Shown: in pieces, positions 1 through 8,839 of the stretch
Position numbering within the stretch: the first letter of the stretch is position 1
Layout of the letters: each line of letters starts with the position of its first letter
NCBI GenBank assembly: GCA_024404115.1
Contig: JAKSQM010000004.1
Location: forward strand, 124,001 to 188,000
Source: Clostridia bacterium
GTDB lineage: Bacteria; Bacillota; Clostridia; Oscillospirales; Acutalibacteraceae
Direction: 5' to 3'
Length of the DNA stretch: 64,000 nt
Notes under the pieces: model-generated
Databases searched by the model: none
What the model was told of the DNA's origin: nothing
The model's input: only the letters and a program-made list of their open reading frames with translations
Made by a program: the position numbers and the translations under genes

Positions 1-178
1 CGTCGATCTCTCTTTTTTGCAAAAGGGTGAAGCCGTCATTTTCAAGCAATGCAACATAGCTTTCAAAGTCAGAGACATCAGTGCCTTTATAAAGCTTCAT
101 AAAGCAGTTTTCTCTGCAATCATATATTTCTTCCGTGCTGTCTTTCAACATCGGGAATTTTTCAAAAATATTGTCCAT
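1..178 (-). CDS. N-terminal part of an unidentified protein, cut by the window edge
   Basis: Reads leftward from an ATG at 178, preceded by AGGAG, and runs off the window after 59 residues, beginning MDNIFEKFPMLKDSTEEIYD. No domain can be assigned from this fragment. The opening loosely recalls the N-terminal lead-in of some clostridial metallo-beta-lactamase-fold proteins, but that is only an impression. It has its own promoter just upstream and is divergent from the SEDS gene. Confidence 0.6.
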   Translation of the reverse strand, partial: MDNIFEKFPMLKDSTEEIYDCRENCFMKLYKGTDVSDFESYVALLENDGFTLLQKREID

Positions 179-208
179 AATAAACTCCTTTTTTTACAAT
201 ATATTATG

Positions 209-237
209 ATTATATTCCACTGCACCCTTTAAGTCAA
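209..237 (-). promoter_or_regulatory. Promoter of the leftmost partial gene
   Basis: On the minus strand TTGACT (232-237) and TATAAT (209-214) are separated by 17 bases, about 30 bases upstream of the ATG at 178. It is back to back with the promoter at 271-299. Confidence 0.7.
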
Positions 238-270
238 TAAATCATTAACATTACTTTAACAATACACTGC

Positions 271-299
271 TTGATTTTTTAACCTTAATATAATATAAT
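271..299 (+). promoter_or_regulatory. Promoter of the SEDS/PBP operon
   Basis: TTGATT (271-276), a 17-base spacer and TATAAT (294-299), with GGAGG at 321-325 before the ATG at 334. Confidence 0.7.
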
Positions 300-333
300 T
301 GCTAAAGCTAAGTTTTTTCAGGAGGTGAAAAGC

Positions 334-1638
334 ATGACAATCAGTGAAGATAAACCTTTCAACTGGTTTCCGCCCCTTTTCCTTATAACGCTGTTTCAGC
401 TTATTTCAGCGTCCTTTGTTGTTTTTGATGACGGCGAGTTTAAATATCTGACCGCCGCAACAGTTATGGCATATATCCTTGTTGAATGGGTTTATGCAAT
501 TATTGCAAGCGTTGCTTTTGAAATAAGGCACCTTGAGCTGGAGCTTATGGGATTTTTCCTTTCTGGCATCGGCATAATTATTTGCGGCAGTATCAGCGAA
601 AGCTATGCCATGAAGCAGGGCATTGCAATTGGTCTTGGTCTTATAGTTTATCTTATTATGCTTGCCATTCTTAGAAGAACAGATATTGTTATGAAATTGA
701 GAACACCTGTTGCCGTCTGTGCGGTTGGCATACTTATTCTCAACCTCGTTCTTGCCAAAACAACCAACGGCACGCTGAACTGGATTGAAATTGCAGGCAT
801 TTCCATTCAGCCGTCAGAGATTGTTAAAATCGCATTCGTTTTTGTTGGCGGTGCTACACTTGACAAGCTCCAGATGACAAAGAGCATCACAAAATACATT
901 ATTTTCGCAATTGCCTGCGTTGGATTCCTTTTCCTTATGCGAGATTTCGGCACAGCACTTGTTTTCTTTTTCACTTTTGTGATTATTGCATTTATGCGCT
1001 CAGGTGATATAAGAACAATCGCCCTTGTCTGCGCCATAGCTGTTTTAGGTGCGGCAATGGTTATATTCTTTAAATCAACAGTTGCCGCCAGATTTGAAAC
1101 ATACCGCCACATCTGGGATGATATGTATGGCAAGGGAATGCAGCAGACAAGAACACTTATTTACTCTGCCAGCGGTGGATTCTTTGGCTTAGGCATCGGC
1201 AAAGGTATGCTCAAATATACTTATGCCGCTTCAACCGACCTTGTTTTTGGTATGCTTTGCGAAGAATGGGGATTCATCATTGCAGGCACGGTTGTTGTTA
1301 CATTTGCATTCTTTGTTTATTATGCAATCAAAACCGCACGCAACACACGCTCTGCATTTTATGCAATTGTTGCCTGCGCCGCATCGGGTATGCTCCTTTT
1401 CCAGATGTCCCTCAATGTTTTTGGTGTTACCGACCTTTTGCCGTTCACAGGCGTTACGCTTCCCTTTATCAGCCGTGGCGGCACAAGTATGCTTTGCTCA
1501 TGGGGAATGCTGGCATTCATTAAATCGGCAGATATTCACACTTACCCCAAGCTTTCAAAAACAATTCTGCCCGATCATCCGCTTTATCCCGAAGATATTC
1601 CCATCAGCTTTAAAAGGAGGCGCAATGTAAATGGATAA
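334..1638 (+). CDS. SEDS-family peptidoglycan glycosyltransferase (FtsW/RodA/SpoVE type)
   Basis: Polytopic membrane protein of 434 residues with about ten hydrophobic segments. SEDS proteins polymerise lipid II into glycan strands and work with a class B penicillin-binding protein, which here is the next gene. The signature S300-T301-D302 followed by LVFGMLCEEWGF matches the conserved extracellular SEDS loop with its essential Asp, and RGGTSM near the C-terminus is also typical. The ATG at 334 lies 8 bases after GGAGG; an in-frame GTG at 325 overlaps that site and is unlikely. The stop overlaps the next gene by 8 bases, so the pair is probably translationally coupled. Whether it serves elongation, division or sporulation cannot be told from sequence. 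Confidence 0.93.
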   Translation: MTISEDKPFNWFPPLFLITLFQLISASFVVFDDGEFKYLTAATVMAYILVEWVYAIIASVAFEIRHLELELMGFFLSGIGIIICGSISESYAMKQGIAIGLGLIVYLIMLAILRRTDIVMKLRTPVAVCAVGILILNLVLAKTTNGTLNWIEIAGISIQPSEIVKIAFVFVGGATLDKLQMTKSITKYIIFAIACVGFLFLMRDFGTALVFFFTFVIIAFMRSGDIRTIALVCAIAVLGAAMVIFFKSTVAARFETYRHIWDDMYGKGMQQTRTLIYSASGGFFGLGIGKGMLKYTYAASTDLVFGMLCEEWGFIIAGTVVVTFAFFVYYAIKTARNTRSAFYAIVACAASGMLLFQMSLNVFGVTDLLPFTGVTLPFISRGGTSMLCSWGMLAFIKSADIHTYPKLSKTILPDHPLYPEDIPISFKRRRNVNG

Positions 1639-2998
1639 CGCCACCAAAAGAGCCTATTCACTTTTTGCCGTTATTGGCGGATTCACAATCGGCTTGCTGA
1701 TTCTTATTTATAGCTTTATTGCTCACGGCTCATCATGGGCAACCAATAAAGCCAATCAGCACCTTTATTCAAACGGAACTGTTTCCACCTTTGGCGATAT
1801 TTATGACAGAAACGATAAAGCACTTGCAGTAACAGTTGACGGCAGGCGAAAATACAACAGCGATTCTGTTATCAGAAAAGCAACGCTTCACGCAGTTGGC
1901 GATTTAAACGGCTATATTTCAACAGGTGTGCAATATACATTCAGAAACACACTTGCAGGCTATAGTCCCATTAACGGCATTGCTTCAATTGTTCAGTATG
2001 GCAAAGGCAACGATGTTCATCTGACCCTTGACGCTCAGGTATGCAGAATAGCCTATAATGCCCTCAACGGCAGAAACGGCACTGTCTGCGCATACAATTA
2101 TTACACAGGCGAAATCCTCTGCATGGTTTCCGCCCCCACATATGACCCTGAGAATAAGCCTACAGATATTGATAACAACCCCATTTATAACGGTGTTTAT
2201 CTTAACAGAGCTATCACAGGTCTTTACACACCGGGTTCAATTTTTAAGGTTGTTACAGCTGTCAGCGCAATTGAGAATATTCCAGATATAAACTCAAGAA
2301 CATATGATTGTGATGGCAAATATGAAACATCAGACGGCACAGTTATCTGCAACGATATTCATAACAGGGTGAACTTCCAGCAGGCACTTAACCGCTCGTG
2401 CAACAGTGCCTTTGCAGATATTGCCCTTGAGCTTGGCAAATCAAAATTAACCGAAACAGCCAAAGAGCTTGGCTTCAACACAAAATTTTCTGTCAACGGA
2501 GTTTCTGACCCGTCAAAGTCAATGTTCAATGTTAAGAAAGCCTCTAAGGCAGACCTTGGCTGGGCAGGTATCGGTCAGTACACAACTCTTGTGAACCCTT
2601 ACCATATGATGACAATAATGGGATGCATTGCAAATGACGGCATAGCTGTTATGCCTTTCCTCATTGACCACATTGAAACACCGCAGGGGATTAAAGTCCC
2701 CACCAAGGTTTCTGTTAGTGAAGATATACACCTTGCACCTGCCACCGCCAAAAAAATCGGTGAAATGCTCCGCTCTGATATTACAGATTATTACGGAGAC
2801 GGTCGCTTCCCAAATCTTCAGATGTGCGGCAAAACAGGCACAGCGGAGATTGATGATGGTCAGCCACATTCATGGTTTGTGGGTTACTCTCAAAACCAAA
2901 AAACACCCTATGCAATCGCTGTTATTGTAGAAAATGGCGGCACTGGATTATCGGCTGCGGCAATTATTGCAAATACGGTTATGCAGGCTATTAAATAA
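1631..2998 (+). CDS. Class B penicillin-binding protein (D,D-transpeptidase, PbpA-like)
   Basis: 455 residues with one N-terminal membrane anchor (about 12-32) and a periplasm-facing transpeptidase domain that cross-links peptidoglycan. All three active-site motifs are present: S203-I-F-K206 (SxxK), S256-C-N258 (SxN) and K401-T-G403. The short N-terminal region and lack of PASTA repeats resemble the PbpA partners of RodA-like SEDS proteins in Clostridia and Actinobacteria. It overlaps the SEDS gene, so the two likely form one synthase. No strong terminator is visible in the 200 bases that follow. Confidence 0.93.
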   Translation: MDNATKRAYSLFAVIGGFTIGLLILIYSFIAHGSSWATNKANQHLYSNGTVSTFGDIYDRNDKALAVTVDGRRKYNSDSVIRKATLHAVGDLNGYISTGVQYTFRNTLAGYSPINGIASIVQYGKGNDVHLTLDAQVCRIAYNALNGRNGTVCAYNYYTGEILCMVSAPTYDPENKPTDIDNNPIYNGVYLNRAITGLYTPGSIFKVVTAVSAIENIPDINSRTYDCDGKYETSDGTVICNDIHNRVNFQQALNRSCNSAFADIALELGKSKLTETAKELGFNTKFSVNGVSDPSKSMFNVKKASKADLGWAGIGQYTTLVNPYHMMTIMGCIANDGIAVMPFLIDHIETPQGIKVPTKVSVSEDIHLAPATAKKIGEMLRSDITDYYGDGRFPNLQMCGKTGTAEIDDGQPHSWFVGYSQNQKTPYAIAVIVENGGTGLSAAAIIANTVMQAIK

Positions 2999-3133
2999 CC
3001 GCCATATTTAAGGCAATTGTTTATAAAAGCTCACATTAAATAATAATAGTAGGTTATTTTACACAAATATAACAGCGGATTTTCTATTAAAAAAAGATTT
3101 TATTTTTTGTTTTTAGAAAAATAAAACAAATTC

Positions 3134-3157
3134 ACTGTGCTATTATTAACTCACAGT
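3134..3157. promoter_or_regulatory. Inverted repeat in the leader of the secreted protein at 3213
   Basis: ACTGTG and CACAGT flank the AT-rich core CTATTATTAACT, which contains a -10-like TATTAT. A short GCAC-TTT-GTGC hairpin follows at 3184-3194 before the ribosome site. No good -35 box is visible, so this may be an activator or repressor site. The rest of 2999-3212 is A/T-rich with nothing else recognisable. Confidence 0.3.
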
Positions 3158-3212
3158 AGAGTCTAACTCTGCAAAATTATATTGCACTTTGTGCGAAAGG
3201 AGAAAAAGTATT

Positions 3213-3998
3213 ATGAAAAAAGTATTAGCAATCGTTCTTGCTATGGCAATGATGCTTTCTTTTGTTCCTCTCATGGTTTCAGCTATGGAGATTTCTGAAG
3301 GTCAGATGTGCTTTGGCGTTAAAAACGATATCGAAGCAAATCCCGGTGAAACAGCAGTATTTGATCTTGAATTCAAATGCCTTCCTTTCCCTGAGGATAT
3401 CGAAAACATCACAGAGAATGGTACAGTTTATGTAGCTTATGCTATTTATCCTGGCGATGTTGACATGGGCCCTCTTGCAGGTGTTGAGCTTACAGACGAA
3501 GCAAAGGCAGCTGGCATTGAGAATATCTTCACAGAGGATTATGATGTTAGCGGTGAAGATGCAATCACAGGCTTCATTAAGATGCCCTCAAAGTATTTCT
3601 TCAACGGCGAAGCTATCACAATCTTAAAGCTTAAGGTTAATGTTTCTCCAGAGTGGGAAGTTATCGACTATGTTGCAACTTATCCTCTTGCAGTTAACGT
3701 TTACGCTGGCGACGATGCTGGTTATCCCGTATTCTTCGTTGACGAGAACAGCGAGCCCGTAGAGAATCCTTATGAGTACGCAGCAGAGAACTATGTATAT
3801 GGTGTTTACGGTGTTTCTGGTAACATCACAGCAAAGCCCTATCAGCCCAAGTTCTTTGAGAGAGTTTGGGAGTGGATCAAGTCAAAGATCAGATTCCTCA
3901 TCGACCTCGACAACGTTATTGATAACCTTCTCTATACAAAGGTATTCAATCCTGCTGACTGGTATGATGATTACATGCTCCGCAAGCAGGCTAAATAA
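3213..3998 (+). CDS. Secreted protein of unknown function, beta-sandwich-like
   Basis: 261 residues. The ATG at 3213 follows AAAGGAG; residues 1-24 are a clear Sec signal peptide ending near VSAM. The body has alternating strand-like segments such as NPGETAVFDLEF and ITILKLKVNV, loosely recalling cohesin or Ig-like folds, but no family can be named. From about residue 205 the C-terminus becomes aromatic and amphipathic (FFERVWEWIKSKIRFLIDL). It carries no sortase motif and is acidic. It is a single gene closed by the hairpin at 4030. A surface or cell-wall role is inference only. Confidence 0.75.
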   Translation: MKKVLAIVLAMAMMLSFVPLMVSAMEISEGQMCFGVKNDIEANPGETAVFDLEFKCLPFPEDIENITENGTVYVAYAIYPGDVDMGPLAGVELTDEAKAAGIENIFTEDYDVSGEDAITGFIKMPSKYFFNGEAITILKLKVNVSPEWEVIDYVATYPLAVNVYAGDDAGYPVFFVDENSEPVENPYEYAAENYVYGVYGVSGNITAKPYQPKFFERVWEWIKSKIRFLIDLDNVIDNLLYTKVFNPADWYDDYMLRKQAK

Positions 3999-4029
3999 TC
4001 CAGTCTGACTAAACTTAATACTTAAAATG

Positions 4030-4068
4030 AATCGGGATTTGCTTCGGCATTTCCCGATTTTATTTTTC
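4030..4068 (+). terminator. Rho-independent terminator
   Basis: AATCGGGA (4030-4037) pairs with TCCCGATT (4052-4059) around an inner TGC-TTCG-GCA stem, followed by a T-rich run to about 4067. Confidence 0.85.
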
Positions 4069-4082
4069 ACCACTTTCTTTTA

Positions 4083-4111
4083 TTGAAAATTTTGCTTGCC
4101 TGTGATATAAT
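4083..4111 (+). promoter_or_regulatory. Promoter of the secreted metallophosphoesterase
   Basis: TTGAAA (4083-4088), 17-base spacer, TATAAT (4106-4111); GGAGGAG precedes the ATG at 4141. Confidence 0.75.
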
Positions 4112-4140
4112 TAGTTAAATCTTATTTTGGAGGAGTTATT

Positions 4141-5565
4141 ATGAAAAAGATATTCACTCGCTTAACCTGCGTAGTGCTTTGCCTTGTGCTTCTTTTCAGC
4201 TTCACAAACACGGCTTTTGCCGCAGATGGCTGGCATGAATACTGGCAGGCAAACAGTGCAGACATTGAAAAGGGCATTTATATTGCCCCCGGTCAGACAG
4301 AAAGCGAAAGAACTATCAGATGGTATTCTGACAGTAAAGACGGCAACTTTGCAGAGATCAGCCTTAGCGAAGATATGGCAGACGCAAAGCAGTTCACCGC
4401 TTCTGTTACCGAAACACCTCAGGGCGATTATTCCGCAGAGGCTTATATCAGCGGACTCGAAAAGGGCGAAACTTATTATTACACCTGCAATGCAGACGGC
4501 TACAAATCATCTGTTTACAGCTTTTCAACTGTTGCAGACACAAGCTTCTCTGCTCTTTATGTAACAGATGTTCATATAAGCTATGACGAGGGCATTGAAG
4601 AGCAGTCAGGCAAATTTGCCGATATTATTTCACAGGCAAATGACAAGGCGGATGTTTCTGTTATTCTTTCAACAGGCGATCAGGCAACACTTGGCAGAAG
4701 AGATGAATATTGCGGATATGTTGCTTCTGAGGATGCAAAAAGCACAACTGTTGCTATCCTTGAGGGCAACCACGACAGAAAAAATATTGACTACAAATAT
4801 TTCAACGCTAACCCCGAAACTGATGATGCAGGCGTTAAGAGCTACATCGGCGGCGACTACTGGTTTGTTAAGGGCGATACACTTTTCCTTGTTATGGATG
4901 CTAACAATGCAGACGGCGCATATCATCACCGCTTTATGAAAAATGCAATCAAAGCCAACAAGGATGTTAAGTGGAGAGTTGCAATGTTCCACCACGATTT
5001 GCTCGGTCAAAGAATCCCTCACAGAGAGAGCGAAAACAAGCTTCTTCGCCTTATCTGGCTTCCTCTTATGGATGAATTTTCAATCGACCTTGTTCTTATG
5101 GGACACAGCCATTACTACACCCTTTCAAATGTTGTTTACAGAAAGAAAACTGTTCTTTCAACAGCAGATATTGATAAGGTAACAGACCCCAAGGGTAGCG
5201 TTTACATGGTTTCAGGTTCAATCAATCACCCCAGAGGACTTGACCCAGAGGATGTACCTCCCGTTGGTGAAAACATCGGCAAGTATGTTGACACTGAAGA
5301 GATGATTTATAATATCCTTGATTTCTCTGAGGATTCAATTGTTATCAAGAGCTATTACTCTGGCGAGGATGAGCCTTTCACAGAGTTCACAATTGAAAAA
5401 TCAACACAGCAGGGCGGACATCCCAAATATATTCAGAATCCTCTGAACGCCATTGCCCGCTTCCTTGGTGAAATTTATTCCGTTTTCAACAACATTGGTG
5501 TGCGCAGCGACCTTAAAAAGAAATACGATATTATTATTCCTTTCTTTGCAGGAATTTTTGGATAA
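4141..5565 (+). CDS. Secreted calcineurin-like metallophosphoesterase
   Basis: 474 residues with a signal peptide (1-28, cleavage near AFAA). Residues about 35-130 form a fibronectin III-like or purple-acid-phosphatase N-terminal domain (ISGLEKGETYYYTCNADG). The catalytic domain carries the two-metal motifs in order: DVHIS, STGDQA, EGNHD, FHHD and MGHSHYYT. It probably hydrolyses phosphomonoesters or diesters outside the membrane; the substrate is unknown. A C-terminal tail of about 40 residues (NAIARFLGEIYSVFNNIG) is amphipathic and outside the core domain. It is monocistronic, with its own promoter and a strong terminator. Confidence 0.9.
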   Translation: MKKIFTRLTCVVLCLVLLFSFTNTAFAADGWHEYWQANSADIEKGIYIAPGQTESERTIRWYSDSKDGNFAEISLSEDMADAKQFTASVTETPQGDYSAEAYISGLEKGETYYYTCNADGYKSSVYSFSTVADTSFSALYVTDVHISYDEGIEEQSGKFADIISQANDKADVSVILSTGDQATLGRRDEYCGYVASEDAKSTTVAILEGNHDRKNIDYKYFNANPETDDAGVKSYIGGDYWFVKGDTLFLVMDANNADGAYHHRFMKNAIKANKDVKWRVAMFHHDLLGQRIPHRESENKLLRLIWLPLMDEFSIDLVLMGHSHYYTLSNVVYRKKTVLSTADIDKVTDPKGSVYMVSGSINHPRGLDPEDVPPVGENIGKYVDTEEMIYNILDFSEDSIVIKSYYSGEDEPFTEFTIEKSTQQGGHPKYIQNPLNAIARFLGEIYSVFNNIGVRSDLKKKYDIIIPFFAGIFG

Positions 5566-5583
5566 TAATCACAGATAATAATA

Positions 5584-5617
5584 AAAGCTATGAGCCGAAA
5601 CTCATAGCTTTATTTTT
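5584..5617. terminator. Bidirectional terminator
   Basis: AAAGCTATGAG (5584-5594) pairs with CTCATAGCTTT (5601-5611) around a CCGAAA loop. There are Ts on the plus side and an A-rich left flank, so it can also end the converging alcohol dehydrogenase transcript. Confidence 0.9.
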
Positions 5618-5656
5618 ATGCAATTTTCTCTGCAAAATACGCCAGCCCTTAATCAA

Positions 5657-6871
5657 TTAAAAGCCACGGATTTTAAGAATAACAGCCTTGCAGTCTGCCT
5701 CGTCCATAACCTTTGGAACGGGATAGAGAGGATTGCCCTCTTTAAGTGCTCTTTCAACAAGTGTGGGGATGTCCTCATCCTTGATGAAATCGAAATGCTC
5801 AGGAATGTTCATATTCTTGTTCATTTCTTTAACCTTAGCAATGAAGAGCTTTGCCTTATCTTCTGTTGACATACCTGCGGTTGTGATGCCAGCGATGTCT
5901 GCAAGCTTTGCAAGGCGAACATATGCTGTTTCGCCGAAATACTCAAGAACGTAGGGGAGAATAACAGCGTTTGCAAGGCCGTGAGGTGTGCCATAAAGAC
6001 CGCCAAGGTTATGAGCGATTGCATGAACATAACCAACATATGCTCTTGTGAATGCCATACCAGCATAGTAAGAAGCAACGAGCATATTCTGTCTGCCCTC
6101 AATATCCTTACCGTTCTGATATACCTTTTCAAGGTTTTCAAAAATGAGCTTTGTTGCATCCTCTGCAAACTTCTCTGTTGATTTTACATTTGAAAGACCG
6201 ATATATGCCTCAACAGCGTGTGTAAGGGCATCCATACCAGTTGTTGATGTGATGTGAGGGGGAAGACCAACTGTAAGCTCAGGGTCAAGAACAGCATACT
6301 TAGGACGAAGCTTGGGGTCGTTGATAGCGTTCTTTTCGTGAGTTTTAGGGTTAGATACAACAGCTGCAAGAGTTGTTTCTGAGCCAGTACCTGCTGTGGT
6401 GGGAACTGCAAAGAATGGAGGAAGCTTTTTGCGGATTTTAAGCTGACCTCTCATGTCAACAACCTGCTTGTTGGGGTTAGATACACGGGCACCAGCAGCT
6501 TTAGCGCAGTCCATAGGTGAACCGCCGCCGAAAGCGATAATGCCTTCGCAGTTGTTTTTAAGATAAAGACGGCGAGCCTCTTCAATATTATCAATTGTGG
6601 GGTTGGGCTGAACTCCGTCATAAACAGTGTATTTGATTTCCTGAGCATCAAGAGCCTCAAATAAGCCTGCAAGAAGATTAAGACCCATAAGGCCCTTATC
6701 TGTTACAACAAGAACATTGTTAATGCCCTTTGACTTAACAAGTGCGGGAAGCTCCTTAACTGCGCCTGCGCCTTTGAGAATATAAGGCTCGCTCCAGTCA
6801 AAGAAGCACTCTGCAACCATAAATGCTTTCTGATATGCTCTGTAATAAGCAAGTTTTGCTTTACTTACCAT
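5657..6871 (-). CDS. Iron-containing alcohol dehydrogenase
   Basis: 404 residues, group III metal-dependent alcohol dehydrogenase. It interconverts aldehydes and alcohols with NAD(P)H in the cytoplasm, probably as a fermentative sink for reductant. The nucleotide-binding segment GGGSPMD is at 115-121. Iron ligands match the FucO pattern: D214 and H218 in GMDALTHAVEAY, then H283 and H297 in the stretch ending TPHG. The ATG at 6871 follows AAAGGAG. It stands alone between its own promoter and a terminator, next to the hydrogenase operon, which fits shared handling of NADH. Exact substrate (ethanol, butanol or a diol) is not evident. Confidence 0.93.
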   Translation of the reverse strand: MVSKAKLAYYRAYQKAFMVAECFFDWSEPYILKGAGAVKELPALVKSKGINNVLVVTDKGLMGLNLLAGLFEALDAQEIKYTVYDGVQPNPTIDNIEEARRLYLKNNCEGIIAFGGGSPMDCAKAAGARVSNPNKQVVDMRGQLKIRKKLPPFFAVPTTAGTGSETTLAAVVSNPKTHEKNAINDPKLRPKYAVLDPELTVGLPPHITSTTGMDALTHAVEAYIGLSNVKSTEKFAEDATKLIFENLEKVYQNGKDIEGRQNMLVASYYAGMAFTRAYVGYVHAIAHNLGGLYGTPHGLANAVILPYVLEYFGETAYVRLAKLADIAGITTAGMSTEDKAKLFIAKVKEMNKNMNIPEHFDFIKDEDIPTLVERALKEGNPLYPVPKVMDEADCKAVILKIRGF

Positions 6872-6904
6872 GGTAAAAACTCCTTTCAGTTTTCATATGT
6901 AATT

Positions 6905-6933
6905 ATTTTACAAAAAATAGAAACTTTTTACAA
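6905..6933 (-). promoter_or_regulatory. Promoter of the iron alcohol dehydrogenase
   Basis: Minus strand TTGTAA (6928-6933), 17-base spacer, TAAAAT (6905-6910), about 30 bases before the ATG. Confidence 0.65.
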
Positions 6934-7003
6934 GGGGTTTGAATGATTTTGTTAAAAAATTTATGGATTTTGTTTGATTGCACAAAAAAAAACATCAGAT
7001 TTT

Positions 7004-7045
7004 CAAAAAGAAAATCACGGATCAGAAAAATCCAACCCGTGATTT
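7004..7045 (-). terminator. Terminator of the hydrogenase operon
   Basis: On the minus strand AAATCACGG pairs with CCGTGATTT (arms 7037-7045 and 7012-7020), then TCTTTTT. Confidence 0.85.
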
Positions 7046-7076
7046 ATAATACATAACTAAATATAGTGTTCAGTTA

Positions 7077-8822
7077 TTAGTCTTTGTAAAGTCCACGCTT
7101 AACATAAGATGTGTGAAGAACCTCATGAGCAACATGGCTGCCAGGCTCGCCGAAGAATTCATCATAAACTCTCTTAACAGCACTGTTGTCATGTGAGAAA
7201 CGGTTTTCTCTTGCTTCATCATTTCTGTAAAGTGCGCCTGCACGAAGAGATTTAACATCAACAAAGTTCTTGATTGATGCAGGAACAACAGGCTGACCGC
7301 CGCCATTGATACAACCGCCGGGGCAGCACATGATTTCGATAAATGTGTAATCACATTCACCGCTCTTAACCTTATCCATAACAATCTTAGCGTTCTTTGT
7401 TCCGCTTGCAACGCAAACCTTGATTTCAAGTCCGCCAACATTGTATGTTGCTTCCTTAACGCCATCCATACCACGAACATCTGTGAAGTTGGGATCGCCA
7501 GGATCTTCGCCTGTGAGAGCCTTAACAGCTGTGCGGAGAGCAGCCTCCATAACACCGCCTGTTGCGCCGAAGATAACTGCTGCGCCTGTGCCCTCGCCAA
7601 GAGGATTATCAAACTGCTCGTCGGGGAGAAGCTTGAAGTTGATGCCAGCACCCTTAATCATTCTTGCAAGCTCACGGGTTGTGATAGAAATATCAACATC
7701 AGCATAGCCAGAAGCGTTCTGGTCATCTCTGCCAATCTCAAACTTCTTAGCTGTGCAGGGCATAACGCTTACGCTAACGATCTTAGCAGGGTCAATACCC
7801 ATCTTCTTTGCATACCATGTTTTAACGGTTGCGCCGAACATCTGCTGAGGAGATTTGCATGTTGAAAGATGATCAAGCTGATCAGGATAATAATGCTCGC
7901 AATATTTGATCCATCCGGGTGAGCATGATGTAATCATGGGAAGAGTGCCACCGTTCTTAACTCTTTCGATAAGCTCGTGTGATTCTTCCATAATTGTAAG
8001 GTCAGCTGAGAAGTTGGTATCAAATACCTTATCAAAGCCAAGACGACGAAGAGATGCAACCATCTTGCCCTCAACATCTGTGCCGATTTCGTAGCCGAAC
8101 TCTTCACCAAGAGCAGCACGAACAGCGGGAGCTGTCTGAACAACAACAAATTTTTCAGGATCGTTGATAGCGTCAAGAACCTTCTGAGTGTCGTCCTTCT
8201 CATAAAGTGCACCTGTTGGGCAGTTTACGATACACTGACCGCAGCCAACGCATGAGAAATTATCAATGTTAAGCTCAAAAGCTGAGCTGATATGAGTATC
8301 AAAACCTCTTGCATTTGCGCCGATAACAGATACTGACTGATTGTTACATGCTGCAACGCAACGGCGGCAGAGAACGCACTTGCTGTTATCTCTTACCATG
8401 TGAATCATTGAATCGTCATATGCGTAATCAGGTGTTGCACCGTCAAAACGGTCGGGCTTATCAACACCGTACTCAAGGCAGAGAGCCTGAAGTTCGCAGT
8501 TAGTGCTTCTTACGCATGAGAGGCACTTGCGGTTATGAGTTGAAAGGATAAGCTCAAGAGTTGTCTTTCTTGCTTTTCTTACTCTTTCTGAATTTGTCTG
8601 GATTTCCATTCCCTCATTTACAGGGAAAACGCAGGCTGCAACAAGGCTTCTTGCGCCCTTAACCTCAACCATGCACATACGGCAAGCGCCAATCTCGTTC
8701 ATCTCTTTCATGTAGCAGAGAGTGGGGATTGTGATGCCAGCATATCTTGCAGCTTCAAGAATAGAAAGTCCGTTGGGCACGCTGAAGGGCATGCCGTTAA
8801 TTTTAATATTTACCATTTCCAT
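7077..8822 (-). CDS. hydA: [FeFe]-hydrogenase catalytic subunit of the bifurcating HydABC type
   Basis: 581 residues. It reduces protons to H2, or runs in reverse, taking electrons from NADH and reduced ferredoxin through HydB and HydC. Clusters in order: a [2Fe-2S] ferredoxin domain (C36, C47, C50, C64), the His/Cys cluster (H96, C100, C103, C109), two [4Fe-4S] motifs (C149-C159 and C191-C201), then the H-cluster domain. L1 reads TSCSPGW (C300, S301) rather than the usual TSCCPxW; L2 is MPCTAKKFE (C356); L3 is EIMCCPGGC (C500, C504). It is last in the operon, 17 bases after hydB. No maturation genes (hydE, hydF, hydG) lie in the window. Confidence 0.95.
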   Translation of the reverse strand: MEMVNIKINGMPFSVPNGLSILEAARYAGITIPTLCYMKEMNEIGACRMCMVEVKGARSLVAACVFPVNEGMEIQTNSERVRKARKTTLELILSTHNRKCLSCVRSTNCELQALCLEYGVDKPDRFDGATPDYAYDDSMIHMVRDNSKCVLCRRCVAACNNQSVSVIGANARGFDTHISSAFELNIDNFSCVGCGQCIVNCPTGALYEKDDTQKVLDAINDPEKFVVVQTAPAVRAALGEEFGYEIGTDVEGKMVASLRRLGFDKVFDTNFSADLTIMEESHELIERVKNGGTLPMITSCSPGWIKYCEHYYPDQLDHLSTCKSPQQMFGATVKTWYAKKMGIDPAKIVSVSVMPCTAKKFEIGRDDQNASGYADVDISITTRELARMIKGAGINFKLLPDEQFDNPLGEGTGAAVIFGATGGVMEAALRTAVKALTGEDPGDPNFTDVRGMDGVKEATYNVGGLEIKVCVASGTKNAKIVMDKVKSGECDYTFIEIMCCPGGCINGGGQPVVPASIKNFVDVKSLRAGALYRNDEARENRFSHDNSAVKRVYDEFFGEPGSHVAHEVLHTSYVKRGLYKD

Positions 8823-8839
8823 AATGACACGCTCCTTTA

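Noticed and set aside
7070-7651. Second minus-strand frame inside hydA
   Set aside because: Out-of-frame shadow; hydA motifs cover the region fully.
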